A stretch of 64,000 nucleotides of DNA, taken from Molanna angustata (taxonomy: Eukaryota; Arthropoda; Insecta; Trichoptera; Molannidae). The DNA lies in assembly GCA_963576475.1 (NCBI GenBank), contig OY754982.1, forward strand, positions 16,124,217 to 16,188,216, given 5' to 3'. This document shows positions 22,741 to 34,521 of this stretch, piece after piece. A program made the position numbers and the translations under genes. The notes beneath the pieces were generated by a model. That model did no database searches, was not told where the DNA came from, and saw only the letters and a list, made by a program, of their open reading frames with translations. Every line of letters begins with the position of its first letter. The stretch's first letter is position 1.

Positions 22741-24779
22741 TTGTTTTCCACTTATGATTGATTACCTAACCAATCAAATATTCAGCCTATGTAGATTGTT
22801 ACGGATAAACAGATTATCTTTGTATGACGTAAAATGTCAACAAAATCATGTTTTAATTTTATTTTTATATCAAGGTAAATTTTGTATAAAATTAACGCAA
22901 ACAAAAATTCGCGAGCAAAACAATATAGGTATTATATAATTTTATTTTTTAAAATTTGCAAAATTTGCTGAAATGGCACCAACAGATTGATATCGCTAAT
23001 AAATATATGTAATGATTCGACACTGATATACCTAAATAAAATAATTATTTAGGAACGAAATGATGAAAATATCTTTTGAACGAACATCGTGTATTTCAAT
23101 GGGGGTTGCAGCAATTGAACAATAAATGCAAGGCAAATTTTATTTTATCCTATTTTTGTTTGTATCCCTTTGAACGTGTCCTTTTAAACCATAAATAAAG
23201 TACAGCCTATCATATTTTCTTTATTGTTTATTGATATATGTTTTAGGGTTATCAAAATGAATTGTTTCAATAGTTACAAACGACGAGCCTACATGAAGTG
23301 ATAATGGGTTAATATGACTCATATTGAAATTTAATTCACCCAATACAATTTTGTTATTTATTAGTTACATTTATAGAAGGTTTTATATGTAATATTACTT
23401 ATTTGTTAGGGAGTAAGTAACACTTTTTTTCGATATTCAAAACTGACACTTTTTGTCAAAACTCTGTCACAATATTTATTTCTATTCTGTTACATTTATT
23501 TTATAATTATAAACAACTATCCATTAATTAAAAACTTTATTCTCATTTTATATTAATTCGTATATATGACATTTTTTATAAATTGTTTTCTTGTTACATC
23601 TTTTTTTTACGGCGCTGGCCGATTTACTAATGATATTAATAACAATTTAGCACTACAAATAATAACACTCAATTATTATTATTACAACCATACACTTCCT
23701 CAAGAGAATTAACAGATCAATGCGTAAATTGTAAATTATTTAAAAGAGCAAAATAAAATGCAACAAACGCATCATCTTTCAAGCTTTCAATTGGGAATAG
23801 TTCTATACTACCTAACAACCCTACTGATTCCCGAATATTAACCTTTAAAAAATCTTTAGCGAGTCTAAATGTATTCATTATTACCGATTTTTGCATTTAT
23901 ATTATTAATTTTTTCGATAAATTTATAATTTCTAAATTCCGGATTAATTAAAAAAAAATTGATTAATTATATTAAACGTTTTAATTCATATCACATTTAA
24001 TATTTGTTATGATTTAATTTATTTATTTACACCATTTTACTTGAAAACTTTTTCTATGTGAATATTTGAATGTTTTTTGTAGGTTTTTTATTTATTTAAA
24101 GGACAACATACAGCATATAATAAATTATAAAACATAAAGATAATTTGATTAAGAATAAAGCCAATTACAGGTTGTCGCTGAAGTTATTGTAGTATATTAA
24201 GATATATTAGGAATGGTTACATATTATGGTGAGATATTGTGTGAATGATGTGTGAAATTGCATATATAAATGTGTCAGTATAATTAAGTGTTAAATTTGA
24301 TTATGACGATGAAATTTTAAGTTTGATATATTTTTTAAATGTGGGGGCTCTAAGTAAGAATATGTCAATCTCTTGGAAATGCCTATTATATGTATTACAG
24401 ATTCTGTACATTGTTGCATGTTGAGCATAGTTGGTGTGTTGAGTGGTAAGATCTCAATGTATATTTTCAATTTTATTGTATCTAGGCTTGAGTATTATGA
24501 TTGCTTTTTTAATTTTGTGTCCTTTGTTTCTTTTATTTATATTTCGATATTTGCATTTAACTACATACTTATATTTACATTACCTCTATTTTGAAATGTC
24601 CTAACACGTGTTGTTTATCTATTAAGGGCATTAGAGCTACGATGTAGATAATTAATTGTTTTTGCTTAATCCATAACAATCACAATGAATTTCAATTAAT
24701 TCAATAAAATATTTAAATTTTACAACTGTCAAAAATCAAATATAAATTCTGAAACGAGCCTTTTTAATGTCCCTGTTGG

Positions 24780-25060
24780 TTTGCGGTTTTTAGTGTATCA
24801 CGTGTCACTTGTTATTCACGGTCAGTTCGGATTATGGGGATAAATTTCACGGATCGCCCATTCCAAACGTGGCGTAGAAAGGTTTCCGCAAAGAGACGTT
24901 GATAAGAATATGTATGGGAATGGACGGGTCATTGAATCGGGGTTGCGGATCCTCTTATGTACGCCATTTGAGACTTTTTCGCCCGTAAAAATATGACGGA
25001 CAATAGACGATTGTATATTACACAGGGTGACTGGAAATGATAAACCATAAATCAATTAAT
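24780..25060. promoter_or_regulatory. GC-richer intronic island, candidate enhancer
   Basis: The block contains TATCACGTGTCACTTG (E-box CACGTG), GGTTTGCGG, AACCATAAATC, and ends in AATTAATTAATTAAC (homeodomain cores). Composition is much less AT-rich than the flanks. No protein signature in any frame. Confidence 0.35.
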
Positions 25061-28000
25061 TAATTAACTAAATAATCCAGAAATATAGGATTTTTTGTGA
25101 ATGACTATAACGATTTCAGAATAATAGAGTTCTTATTTTTTTAAATAGTTAAAAAAAAATCTGTTGAGATATATAATGAAAACATTTTTGAAATGACAAA
25201 TGGTTTCATATACAAATATACCTGTATTAGTAGAATAAATGCATGTCGAAATGAGGTCATTGTGAAGAGTTTGTAACAAGGTGATGTATGAAAGGGTAAA
25301 AATGAACACTATGAAAAATGTAAGATATTTATTTTTTACGATAATTATGTGAAACCTGGACATGGCAGAAGTCGCTCAAATTTTTAATAGAACGATGTAT
25401 GAAAGGGTATGAAATGAGAAGAAAGATGTAAATAATAAAAATTAATGTTAACACATTGAAATGGTTTGGCCACATGGGAAAATATATAAAGCTAGCAGGA
25501 ACAAAATAAGAGGTCTATGGCATGACCACGAGAACGATATTTTGAAAGACGGAAATGTAAGAAGCGTGTTAAGATAGATAAATATGGCATTCTGTTTTCT
25601 CTGCCTACACACTGCTACATGGCATTATGTGCCGTGTGTATTGCGTTCAAAAACCATAGGTCAAAAAAATTCGTAAAAAAATGAAGGTAGGTACAAATAA
25701 TAAATAACTCATACCAAATTTATTATGACAAAAATATTGTAGAGGTAGATTTGTATACTGTCTTGTCAAATCGCCTTTTGAATGGATTGAATTAAAATGG
25801 TCAAAAAACGTCATAAAAATATAATATCATAAAGGAGGGATCACACATGACATGGCATTGTGTCGCGACATAAAGGTGGGGTCAGACGTGAATGGGTTAT
25901 GCTAAACAGACAGCCCGTCCACGTGGCCAGGTCAAACCGAAGAATGGTCTGAGTCATTGTCACAAAAACGATGGGGGAAGATGAACTATTTTTTAATTCA
26001 TCATCATTAACCGGTTTCGGTTGTACCGACAGAATCGGTTTTTGGGCGAAAAGTAGTCGGACATAATTGAAAACACGAAGGGTTATGTGTGTTACTGGTG
26101 TGTGGTGTAATTTTTTTTATTTAAACGTTATTTAATTGATTCAATTTTTATTTTGTATCGCTTCGCAGACCATAACAGGTATGTACTACAACTATATTAA
26201 CTTGATAAGCAATAACAAGTTGCCACACATTTACTAGAGACTTGTGATATTTATCTTCTCACATTTGATAACACAGTGAAAAATTGTAGCTCCAACGGGA
26301 ATCGAAACTTGGACCCTTTATTTTAATACACTTTAACTTACAATATAGGTACCTGTCATTGGAAGAAGTAATCTTCCGATAATAATAGTTTTCAAAATAA
26401 CTAAATTAAATATTGGCACCGTAAATATTATTTAGCAAGATATCTGGCTCCTGGGCTACAGGTCCCTGATTTGATTCGCGGTATACCGTATACAGTACCG
26501 TACACGGTATACAGTGACACAGAAACGTGAAACGATTCCCATAATATTGTCTCCAGAATGAGGCAATTTTTTATTGGGTGCATGTAAAATTAATAATATT
26601 AAACCTAGTACCTACCCGTTATAGTTTTCTGCCAAGCATAACGAAAACAACCCCTCCCTAAATGATTTTTACTTGTTTCAGAATTGCGTAATTTCTTCGT
26701 TCATCTTTCCAAACGGCCTAGTATTATAAAACGACTTCATACTATAAAATTATATATTACTAAGATTTATATGAATAAAAGACAAATTATAAATTACGAT
26801 TATTTATATTCTATTTATCTTGTGTCTTTATAATCAGAAATGCCATATTTTACTGCGCCTTAATAAATTATAATAAAAGTGACATACATAGTCTGTTCAT
26901 ATTAAATACAGTGTGCTGGTGTTTGTTCATATTGTTATAGTTTACACGTCCTACATGGATATACCAGTGAGACTAAGTCGGATAACTATAACCTTATAAA
27001 ATACGAGTAAGTTCACCGTGAGATGATTTTCAGGTAAAGAACCGAAAGCTCACTATGGAGAAGCATAGTTGAAGATGACACATGTTTTGTACGAAACACG
27101 TTTAGAGTAGTTATGATGGGTGATGATTTTGATATAATGGCAGAATTTAAAATAATTTACATAGAAAAGGGAAAATATACAATATAAATAAGTATTCAGT
27201 AAAAAGTATATGAGTTAAAAAATGTCTCAAGTCAAATAAGTAGGTACTATGAGTATAATAAATAATAGGTACCTATTATAAGTGAAGAATTGATTGCCTA
27301 GTGAGATTTTTTACCTGTCGAATAACTTTGTTGAATACCTAATACTTCTAATTAAAATCAAAATAATATATTATATTGTTGAAAATAAAATATTATCTTG
27401 GAAATATGTAGAAGTATAACCATTAGGAAAAAACTTGAACAACAAATGATATATTATGTATAAGAAATAATACTTTGCCCCGTTATCTCTTGATTAAATT
27501 TATTATATCTGATGGTATATGTATGTAGTTCTACTCGGAATATTATTTTTGTTTGAGTATTTCCGCCCAGTTGTGTCCGGGATAGGATTTATATGGGACA
27601 AGGAAAGCTGTGAGTGACATTGCAATAAGATAGTGTTCCTGCAAGGAAAAAAATGGACATATCGAAAGGGTTAAATGAGATATCAATGTCACGTGGTGTC
27701 ATCTTTAAAGCTAAATATAACAGAAAAAGAAATATTTCTAAAATAAATCAAACAAATAAAAAAATGTGTAATGATATTGATATTAAACAATACGTCAATT
27801 TATTCAGAATCGCGAATAAAATATTATAAATTGAACATTCAGGCATTTAAAAAAATCATTTTTATTTGGATTTATTTAGCACAATTATGGTTTTTAATAA
27901 ATTTTTTTCAGGATATATTTAAGTGTACGAACTCCATAAAAAAATAGGTATATGCTAAACATATGATTGGATAAAACATTAGGTTACGTGGTAGGCAAAC

Positions 28001-28212
28001 AGAACGAACATTTTTCAACACACTTTCATTGCCTCGTCAACATGCATGCATGTATCTTTCAGAATATCGTTCACATAGATGTGCCATCATTTTTTTGGGT
28101 TTCCCCGACCTCTTATACCTTTCCTGTCAGCTTTATATATATTCTTCGTAAGGCGTTCTTCATTCATTTTTCCCAAGTGCCCAAACAATCTCAATGATAT
28201 AAGATGAGGTTA

Positions 28213-28925
28213 TAAAAGAATATTGAAGATTGAAATAAATATGTGTTATCAGGACAACATAAATGATATTATGTATGACAAGAGCGCAAAAATCAAAAAT
28301 AATATAATATCTTATGAATGTACGTAAAAGAAGCGACAATAATTAGATGCATTCCTAGGGTATGTGACCAGGAAATGGTGATAAAAGTTAATCGGTAAAT
28401 AAAAAAATATACAAGAATACAAGATAATGATAAATAGAATCAAGATAATGATAAATAGAACCTAATATGAAATTTAATAACGATTTTAATTCATCATACA
28501 TTATGTAGGTAATGATACTTACATCACATAGGTACCTATATTTTAACGCAATAGGCACAAGTTAAAGGTTGGCTTCAAACTCTCGAAACACGCGCAGTGT
28601 TTTTTAGGAACACATGACGATTGTTAATCCGTGAATAATAAATATGTATTATCAGGACAACATAAATGATATTATGGGTGATGAGACCGAAAAAAATAAA
28701 AATAGTGTTAAAGAACCTTATGAATATAAGTAAAAGAAGCGACAATCATTTGATGAAGTTTTCAGTGTTCAAGACGTGGCCTTTAAAATATTGATGTATT
28801 CCTAGGATATGTGATCAGGAAATGGTGATAAAAGTTAGTCGAAAAATTAAAAATTATGCAAGATATGATATATACCTACTTATGATAATGATAAATCGAA
28901 CCTATGTAATTTAATAACGATGGTA
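28213..28925 (+). repeat. Local direct duplication, two copies of about 280-300 bp
   Basis: Copy 1 runs about 28213-28490 and copy 2 about 28625-28925. Both contain TATCAGGACAACATAAATGA, AAAAGAAGCGACAAT, TATGTGAYCAGGAAATGGTG and GATAATGATAAATMGAACCT. Copy 2 has about 45 extra bases (AGTTTTCAGTGTTCAAGACG and on), bounded by GATG on both sides, so copy 1 probably lost them by slippage. Confidence 0.8.
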
Positions 28926-29546
28926 ATTGAAAATACATATTGTAACGATAAAGATAATTGACTGTAAACAACTATGGTAATTTTAAAATTTCAATTGTTC
29001 TAGTGACGATAAGTGGTAATTTATGTAGTAATGTTTATGGTTTTAGATAAAGCATAGTGATATTGATGATATCAAATAATTATAGGTGACAAAAATTGAA
29101 GATTCAGAAGTATTAAAAACATGATCTATGTACGTATGTACATTCCTATGGTCTTTATGCTCTTGATATAATATACTCGATTACAATTCCAATGTAATCG
29201 ACGCTTAAACCTTCCTTTATAACAAAATAGGTAGATTATAAACGTATTAGTAATTAGAATATATGTAGGTTATGATGGAGAACAAGAAGGCAGGTAAGTA
29301 GGTTCTAAGTAAATATTGGGATTGGAATCAACTGTTTAGACTGCCGCTGCTGGTATAGTTCTGGACTGAGATAAACCATTTTCATTAAAAAAAAAGAACT
29401 CCGTTAAAAAAATTTTTTTTTGATTTTTAACAAAATTCTAACTTTATTTTTTTTTTAATTTTTCTGAGTGTGTCTATAATTTAAATTCGAAATTCTAATA
29501 CGTGATTTTCTTTTGTTTAAAATCAAATTTGATAAAAAGTGCTCAC

Positions 29547-29732
29547 CACTATGCATTGTATTTGACTCTGCATCGGCGACTTCGGCCCTTCCCTTTCTTT
29601 GTAAATCTTCAGGAGACGAACTGGTGTCCATAGGGAGTTCCTGTTTGATTTGAGGTTTGACGTCTTCCTCCAACGAGCTAGAAGCTATTGGAGAACTGGA
29701 CGCTCTTCTTTTGGGGGTGTTAGAGTCTCCAT
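29547..29732 (-). CDS. Bcl11: BCL11 internal coding exon (Ser/Pro and acidic linker)
   Basis: This 186-base exon lies between an AG acceptor (29734-29733) preceded by a pyrimidine stretch and a GTGAGC donor (29546-29541). It is phase 1 on both sides. It encodes about 61 residues, including SNTPKRRASSSP, EEDVKPQIKQELPMD and SPEDLQRKGRAEVADAES, and joins as NTMHS-EPSNYVC to the next exon. There is no structured domain; the content is a small basic patch, serine runs and a VKPQIKQEL segment. IKQE matches the sumoylation consensus psi-K-x-E by pattern only. It sits between the N-terminal finger and finger 1, a region that is long and poorly conserved in the family. The length is divisible by three, so the exon could be skipped without a frameshift. 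The call rests on correct splice sites, matching phase and position rather than on strong sequence similarity. Confidence 0.85.
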
Positions 29733-30654
29733 CTGTCGAAAAAGAAACGAGACGTTAGGAAGATTGATTTGAAACGACTTTGAAAACAGAAATTTACTTT
29801 GCATAAAATACCTATTCGACCAGAATAATTGATCTAGATTATATGGTGAAATATAAGGGAAAAGAAATAAAATAAGAACAGCTATCAAGATAAATGAGAA
29901 AGTCTAAAATAGATAAAATAAGGACCTTAAATTGAATAATTTGATACTATATCTCAATCGAGATGGAAGTGGAAAAACATTTTTTAAAGAAGAAGTAGGA
30001 ATACAGAAGTAAAGCTATATTACGAGAAATAAAAAAAAAACAAGTTGATTCTTCAGAATGATGATTTATAAAAAATGATTTTTATAACAGTATAAATAAA
30101 GTGTTGCAATATTGCCTTAGCAGTTAAAAAATGTTCAAATTGGATTACTAATTTGCGTAATCAAAACAAGATTAATAAAAAATCTATTTTTTGTGTTCTT
30201 AATTTAACTGGTAGATAAAAATGAACACAGATTTTTTTTATAATTTAAATTGAAGAGCATTTATTTGAATACCGTTTTTACCTTCTTATCGTCGTGTTGA
30301 TGTTTCTTTATAAAATTCAGCCTTGAGTTTCTACTGAAAAATGATATTGGTAACAATAGCAACTCCTCAACTGGTCAACATTTGAACAAATAATGAAACA
30401 GGTGTTTTTGTCGACGATAAAACATTATGACCGTCTTGTATGGCATTTGCATATGGCCGCCGCACTGTTTCCTGTCTGCTTTTGTTAAGGTGATTACTTG
30501 CTTTTAAGTAAACATTCGTGTTCAATTTATTGTTGACGAATATTAAGTTGAATGTTGAACCAACAATGAAGAGACCCATTTAATTATACATTATTATATT
30601 TTCATCAAATTTTCTAATAATGTTTAGTAGATAAGTGGCATTATTCACTTCAGT

Positions 30655-30735
30655 CAGAAGAAATTACCGTTTGGCAAAAAAAAAACTCGTACAGGCACAA
30701 AGTGCAAAGAAGTGTTCATAAATAAATAGTGCCTA
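30655..30735 (+). repeat. SINE 3' tail fragment
   Basis: GTTTGGCAAAAAAAAAACTCG and GGCACAAAGTGCAAAGAAGT, then TTCATAAATAAATAG. This is the tail of the tRNA-derived SINE family, truncated at the 5' side. Confidence 0.55.
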
Positions 30736-30834
30736 CCTAATAAATTGTAAATTGAATATTTTTATAGTTAGTTGCATATACGCAAATATTGCATTTTTTC
30801 CCCTGTCATGAGTCGATGATATTTTATGACAAAC

Positions 30835-31006
30835 ATCATAGATGGCGATAGTGTTTTTCGTGTTCAAACAACATGGGTTTTAAACCAGCCGATGACAAGT
30901 CGTCAGCCCTGTTGCCCTGTAGGTGCCTTGCACAGATAATATAGAAGTAAACTTGTGCCTTGAGGTCCTGGTTCTCCTATAATATTCCAACTTCGTCTCT
31001 ATTGAA
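30835..31006 (-). mobile_element. MITE family A copy 3 (rearranged)
   Basis: The right edge CCAACTTCGTCTCTATTGAA is the family's left end in reverse. The interior has CAGCCGATGACAAGTCG and CCCTGTAGGTGCCTTG, with an internal partial repeat of the GGTGCCTTG segment. The opposite end is only weakly preserved near ATCATAGATGGCGATAG. Confidence 0.65.
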
Positions 31007-31365
31007 ATGTTAAAAATATGTCGTAATCAATTTATTATTTTTAAATAATAAGAACTTATGAATAAATTTATACCTACTCAGTTTTAAACATAACTTATTA
31101 TAGGTAATTTTTAGAGTACATTTTTAAATTCACATTATTATTTTAAACGAAAAATAGTAGTTGTAATATTTAGAATGTAATTTCTTTTTACTAATTGGTA
31201 TTTTTTGATAATTGCGATGTTCTGAAGAGTCTTATCTGAAAAATCAATCCCTTGCAACAACCAACTAATGAAGTACGTAATGAAATTCACAGTTTTCTTT
31301 TCAACTAAAATATTATATAAGCGGAAAATGGAAGATTTGCCTATTTTGAGTAAATTATCACTTAC

Positions 31366-31590
31366 CATCGTGTAGCCTCTTCGGTGTGCTGGAGGCCGCC
31401 CCATCCTGCTGAAGATGATGCGGCATGGGGAGTGCTGGAGAGGCGGGCGGTGGCGTATGCACTCGGGAGCCAGCTTGTCCCTTACTCCTGGCCCCACTGC
31501 CCATCATGGGAGCTGAAATAGATTGCCGTCTGGCATTTGCCACCCCCAAAGGGCGACCCCCCTCGTCACTGTCGCGGTCGGCATTTGGAC
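31366..31590 (-). CDS. Bcl11: BCL11 internal coding exon (low-complexity linker)
   Basis: This 225-base exon is bounded by an AG acceptor after TTTTTAC (31592-31591) and a strong GTAAGT donor (31365-31360). It is phase 1 at both ends. It encodes about 74 residues beginning PNADRDSDEGG and containing RRQSISAPMMG, THTPPPASPALPMPHHL-like Pro/His/Met-rich sequence and STPKRLHD at the end. It is clearly GC-richer than the flanking introns. It joins QCFPQ-G-PNADRD upstream and LHD-DGDSNTP downstream without a frameshift. No known fold is visible; RRQSIS looks like a basophilic kinase site by pattern only. It lies 731 bases downstream of the exon carrying the CCHC finger. Like the other internal exons it is a multiple of three, so it could act as a cassette. 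Confidence 0.85.
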
Positions 31591-31659
31591 CTGTAAAAAT
31601 ATTATCAAATTACTTTATTTATATGATCAAAAATGAATGACTCAATATTTTAAATAGGT

Positions 31660-31765
31660 GGGAGGCTGGTGTGTATCGTGCTGTTTTTTATAAGGTGATG
31701 CACACCCGCACACATGTCGCTGGTTACCCCACATTATCGGACAAACCGTGATCGTATGTATGTAT
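31660..31765 (+). repeat. Dispersed SINE-like repeat D, copy
   Basis: GAGGCTGGTGTGTATCGTG, TATAAGGTGATGCACACCCG, CGCTGGTTACCCCACATTAT and CCGTGATCGTATGTATG. The same order and orientation occur at 35605-35735. Its last part (ACCCC...GCCGTGATGGTATG) also matches 17335-17405 (+) and 37600-37690 (reverse). Confidence 0.65.
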
Positions 31766-31863
31766 GCACCTATTTTATACTGTAGTTGATAATATACATA
31801 TTTTTTATGTGTTCTCTCGAGTAAAACAATAACAACCATTCATCGTTTACAAATAAACTAATT

Positions 31864-32144
31864 TCTCAATAGATGGCGTTACAAAAGAGGCTTTTCCGTT
31901 ACTTCATAGATGGCAATAGTATAGTTCCTTATTTTCAGGTGAATTGTTACACATTATTCAAATATATAGAACTTTCAAAAATTACATTGATAAGGGAACT
32001 CAATAAGAAGGCATAATAAAATTGGTGAACGTTGCGCAAGCGCATAAAGTGATCACGTAAATCAACCGATGATAGGTCATAAGCCCTGTAGGTGTCTTGA
32101 GTTCCTGGTTCTTCTACAATATCCCAACTTCGTCTCTAATGAGA
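31864..32144 (-). mobile_element. MITE family A copy 2
   Basis: TCTCAATAGATGGCGTT on the left and ACGTCTCTAATGAGA-type text (CTTCGTCTCTAATGAGA) on the right. The interior GTTGCGCAAGCGCATAAAG and GCCCTGTAGGTG match copy 1 in reverse complement. It is nearly full length, about 281 bases. Confidence 0.8.
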
Positions 32145-32322
32145 TGTTAAAAAAAAGTTTGTCAATAAAAATAACAACCTTATCCCAGTTTAAGTTATAT
32201 TTCTTATCACGCGCGTTAAGATCATTTGTATCGAAAATAAATTAAGATTTTTTTTAATAATCATATAAACTAGATTTGAAGATGAAACAAATTAAATATT
32301 GAATTTTTATGATTCAACAAAC

Positions 32323-32475
32323 CTTGCGGAAAGCACTGAGAAAAGTTTTCCTTGTTGCAGGCAAGAACCTTGTGTTGGATGAAGCGGACTATGTCTGCAA
32401 GGGCGAAGGCTTTCTGGCAACCTCCGCAAGTCAGCAAGTCCTGCGTGGCATCACCCTCAGCGCTGTCGGCGTCCG
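32323..32475 (-). CDS. Bcl11: BCL11 exon with the N-terminal CCHC zinc finger
   Basis: This 153-base exon lies between an AG acceptor (32477-32476, after TGTTTTC) and a GTTTGT donor (32322-32317), phase 1 on both sides. It encodes about 50 residues, DADSAEGDATQDLLTCGGCQ and onward to NKENFSQCFPQ. The DLLTCGGC segment begins a C-x2-C-x14-H-x4-C finger with exactly the ligand spacing of the N-terminal finger of vertebrate BCL11A/B (LLTCGQC... in human). In that family this finger serves self-association rather than DNA binding. The residues before it are acidic (D, E, S), as in vertebrates. The first two bases (CG) need one base from an upstream exon, so the initiator Met lies further upstream, outside this exon. 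The vertebrate MSRRKQ amino terminus was not found next to it. Confidence 0.9.
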
Positions 32476-33559
32476 CTGAAACAAAAATAAATATAACATC
32501 AGCAATTGTTAAAATAAATAGACACAATTATTCTATTGTAAACAAGCCACCATCTTCATTATTTGATTCAATAGCGCTATGAAGACGCTAACGAATGGAG
32601 ACACATAGAGTAAAATACACCTTGGAAATGTAAATGTGAGTTGAAATAATCAATGAAACAGAAAGGCCAATTTAATTTATAGTAGGAAAAGAAATCGCTT
32701 TCAAAATAAGTAATACCTATATCAATTTATTCATTATACTGAAGTACTTGAAGAATATACCTTTATTTAGAGTTTATCATTCATAAAAATTGGTATTGAG
32801 GAATGTATTTATTTAAATACTTGTATTGAAAACAAATTGCACGTTATCAAAAGAACGATATTTTATAGAATTTGTTGAGAATAAAAACATACCCACACAA
32901 TGGAGACAATAAAAGAACATGTTTTGTATGAACAAGTGTCCGAGGAAAATAATAGACTTTATTGTGTTGTACAGACGATCAAAAATACCCTCCCAGATGT
33001 CCATTGTGGTCAACGATAAATCTTCAACCTCGATAAATATGTCGAGATATGTTTGTGAACATCTCAGAATAAACAAGAAAACATGAAATATTTAAATTTT
33101 TGGTACACTCAAAATAGTCACATTGAGAAACTAGAATAGAAACCATTGAAGGAGTGATTATAAACAATCAACAATGAAAAATATAAGACTGGAACGAAAT
33201 ATGTAGAAAGATTGACTAAGAAAAATATGGTATGAGGTATGCCCATGTAAATAAGATTGAAAAATGATAAAGATGGTACAGAAAATAATTGTTTAATAGA
33301 CGGGGAAAAACTATTTTAAAAAGTTCCATTGGAACTAGGTAGGTACTTTGAATTTTCTATACGTTAGTATAAAAATATGGTATCCACCTACTTTTAGGTT
33401 CGGTTAGAATTTTTTCTCAATTTGTAGTTCTCATAAGCCATTAAGTCAAATATAGAGTGTATGAAGTGTTAAGCTCGAGATATAAATTATAGATAATAAT
33501 GCAGAAATCTGCTGTCACGGCACACAAGACATCATCAGCAAACGACAAGTTGTTTTTTG

Positions 33560-33720
33560 TATGAAGAAAAGATAAACCAGGCGTTTATTTACATACCACT
33601 AGCGATATTGTTTGTTCAGACACCTCACTGGACATGTTTGCACGGAGTTTGCTAAGCAAATGTTGGAATTGAACATGTCTACATACAAGTTGTGTCGTTG
33701 TTCCACTTTTATATTGTTGT
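33560..33720. promoter_or_regulatory. Candidate enhancer island
   Basis: Contains TTGTTTGTTCAGACACC (a forkhead-type core), the inverted repeat TTTGCTAAGCAAA and GGACATGTTTGCACGG. It is less AT-rich than its surroundings and has no coding signal. Confidence 0.25.
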
Positions 33721-34264
33721 CTTATATTCCAACATCTTCCTTTATTCCAATTCCCTCTATACGATTTCTCATATTTGCTACGTTCAGATAGAGAAGTAAA
33801 GTGATTTTAAAGAAAAAATATGTAAGTATATAAAATACACGTTAGATAAATTATTTTGATCGCAATATTATTTTTCATAGTGAAAAGTTACGACATTCCG
33901 GTTCACGTGGAGAAAATGGATATGAAGTTTTCTCAAAAATTTGTCGCTTTTTATGTCCAAACGTAATAATCATTAAATTTCAATTATATTACTCAATGAA
34001 GTAGTGTGAGAGACGTATTTACCTAAACAAAGAATATCAAAATTCAGATAATTTAAATCTATATCTCCACATTCATTACCTTGATCTCATCAAATAGTTT
34101 GAACGCAAACGAGAGAAAATATTGATATGGCATATAATAGTTATTCTAAAACTTTCATAAAATCAAAAAATATAAATCGATTATTTAATTATTGCACATA
34201 TTTATACGCATATATTCTATTTTTTACCCTGTTGGGAGTCAATGCTATTTTTGACTAATTAATA

Positions 34265-34521
34265 TCGTAATAGAGACGAAGTTTGATTATTATATATTAT
34301 GAGAGCCAGGAAACCAAGGTATAATTGAACAGATAATGTAATATACAACATTCAAAAATTGGATTGCTAAGGAAATTCAATAAAAATGTATAGTTGATGA
34401 ATGTATGATTGCGCAAGCGCTTAAAATGATCACATAAATCAGATGATGGCAGGTCGTAAGCCCTGTAGGTGCCTTGATTTAATGGTTCTCCTATAATATT
34501 CCAACTTCGTCTATATTGCGA
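34265..34521. mobile_element. MITE family A, foldback variant
   Basis: Both ends are copies of the family's left arm: AATAGAGACGAAGTTTGATT on the left and CCAACTTCGTCTATATT on the right. They are inverted over about 50 bases, through GAGARCCAKGAAAYCAAGG. The interior still has GATTGCGCAAGCGC and GCCCTGTAGGTGCC. This differs from copies 1 and 2, whose right end is CGCCATCTATTGAGA. Confidence 0.7.

Larger units (their letters stand above)
7964..29546 (-). other. Large phase-1 intron of BCL11 (about 21.6 kb)
   Basis: The intron runs from the GTGAGC donor next to 29547 to the AG acceptor next to 7963. It contains no recognisable BCL11 exon. Open frames in it are short or begin with non-ATG codons. 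Its contents are listed separately: GC-richer islands (8150-8440, 10725-10975, 15000-15110, 15780-15980, 22420-22740, 24780-25060), the Helitron/minisatellite complex (12.2-14.7 kb), SINEs, MITEs, an RTE-like LINE remnant and a local duplication (28.2-28.9 kb). The remaining DNA is AT-rich and shows nothing I can name. Confidence 0.8.
29733..31365 (-). other. Phase-1 intron of BCL11 (about 1.6 kb)
   Basis: Runs from the GTAAGT donor to the AG acceptor. It holds a MITE family A copy (about 30835-31006) and a SINE tail (30655-30735). The rest is AT-rich and unremarkable. Confidence 0.85.
31591..32322 (-). other. Phase-1 intron of BCL11 (732 bp) with repeats
   Basis: Lies between the GTTTGT donor and the TTTTTACAG acceptor. 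Nearly half is MITE family A copy 2 (31864-32144), and 31660-31765 is a dispersed repeat shared with 35605-35735. Little unique sequence remains. Confidence 0.85.

Noticed and set aside
31138..31497. 119-codon minus-strand frame overlapping the 31366-31590 exon
   Set aside because: It runs in a different frame from the phase-matched BCL11 exon and continues into AT-rich intron.
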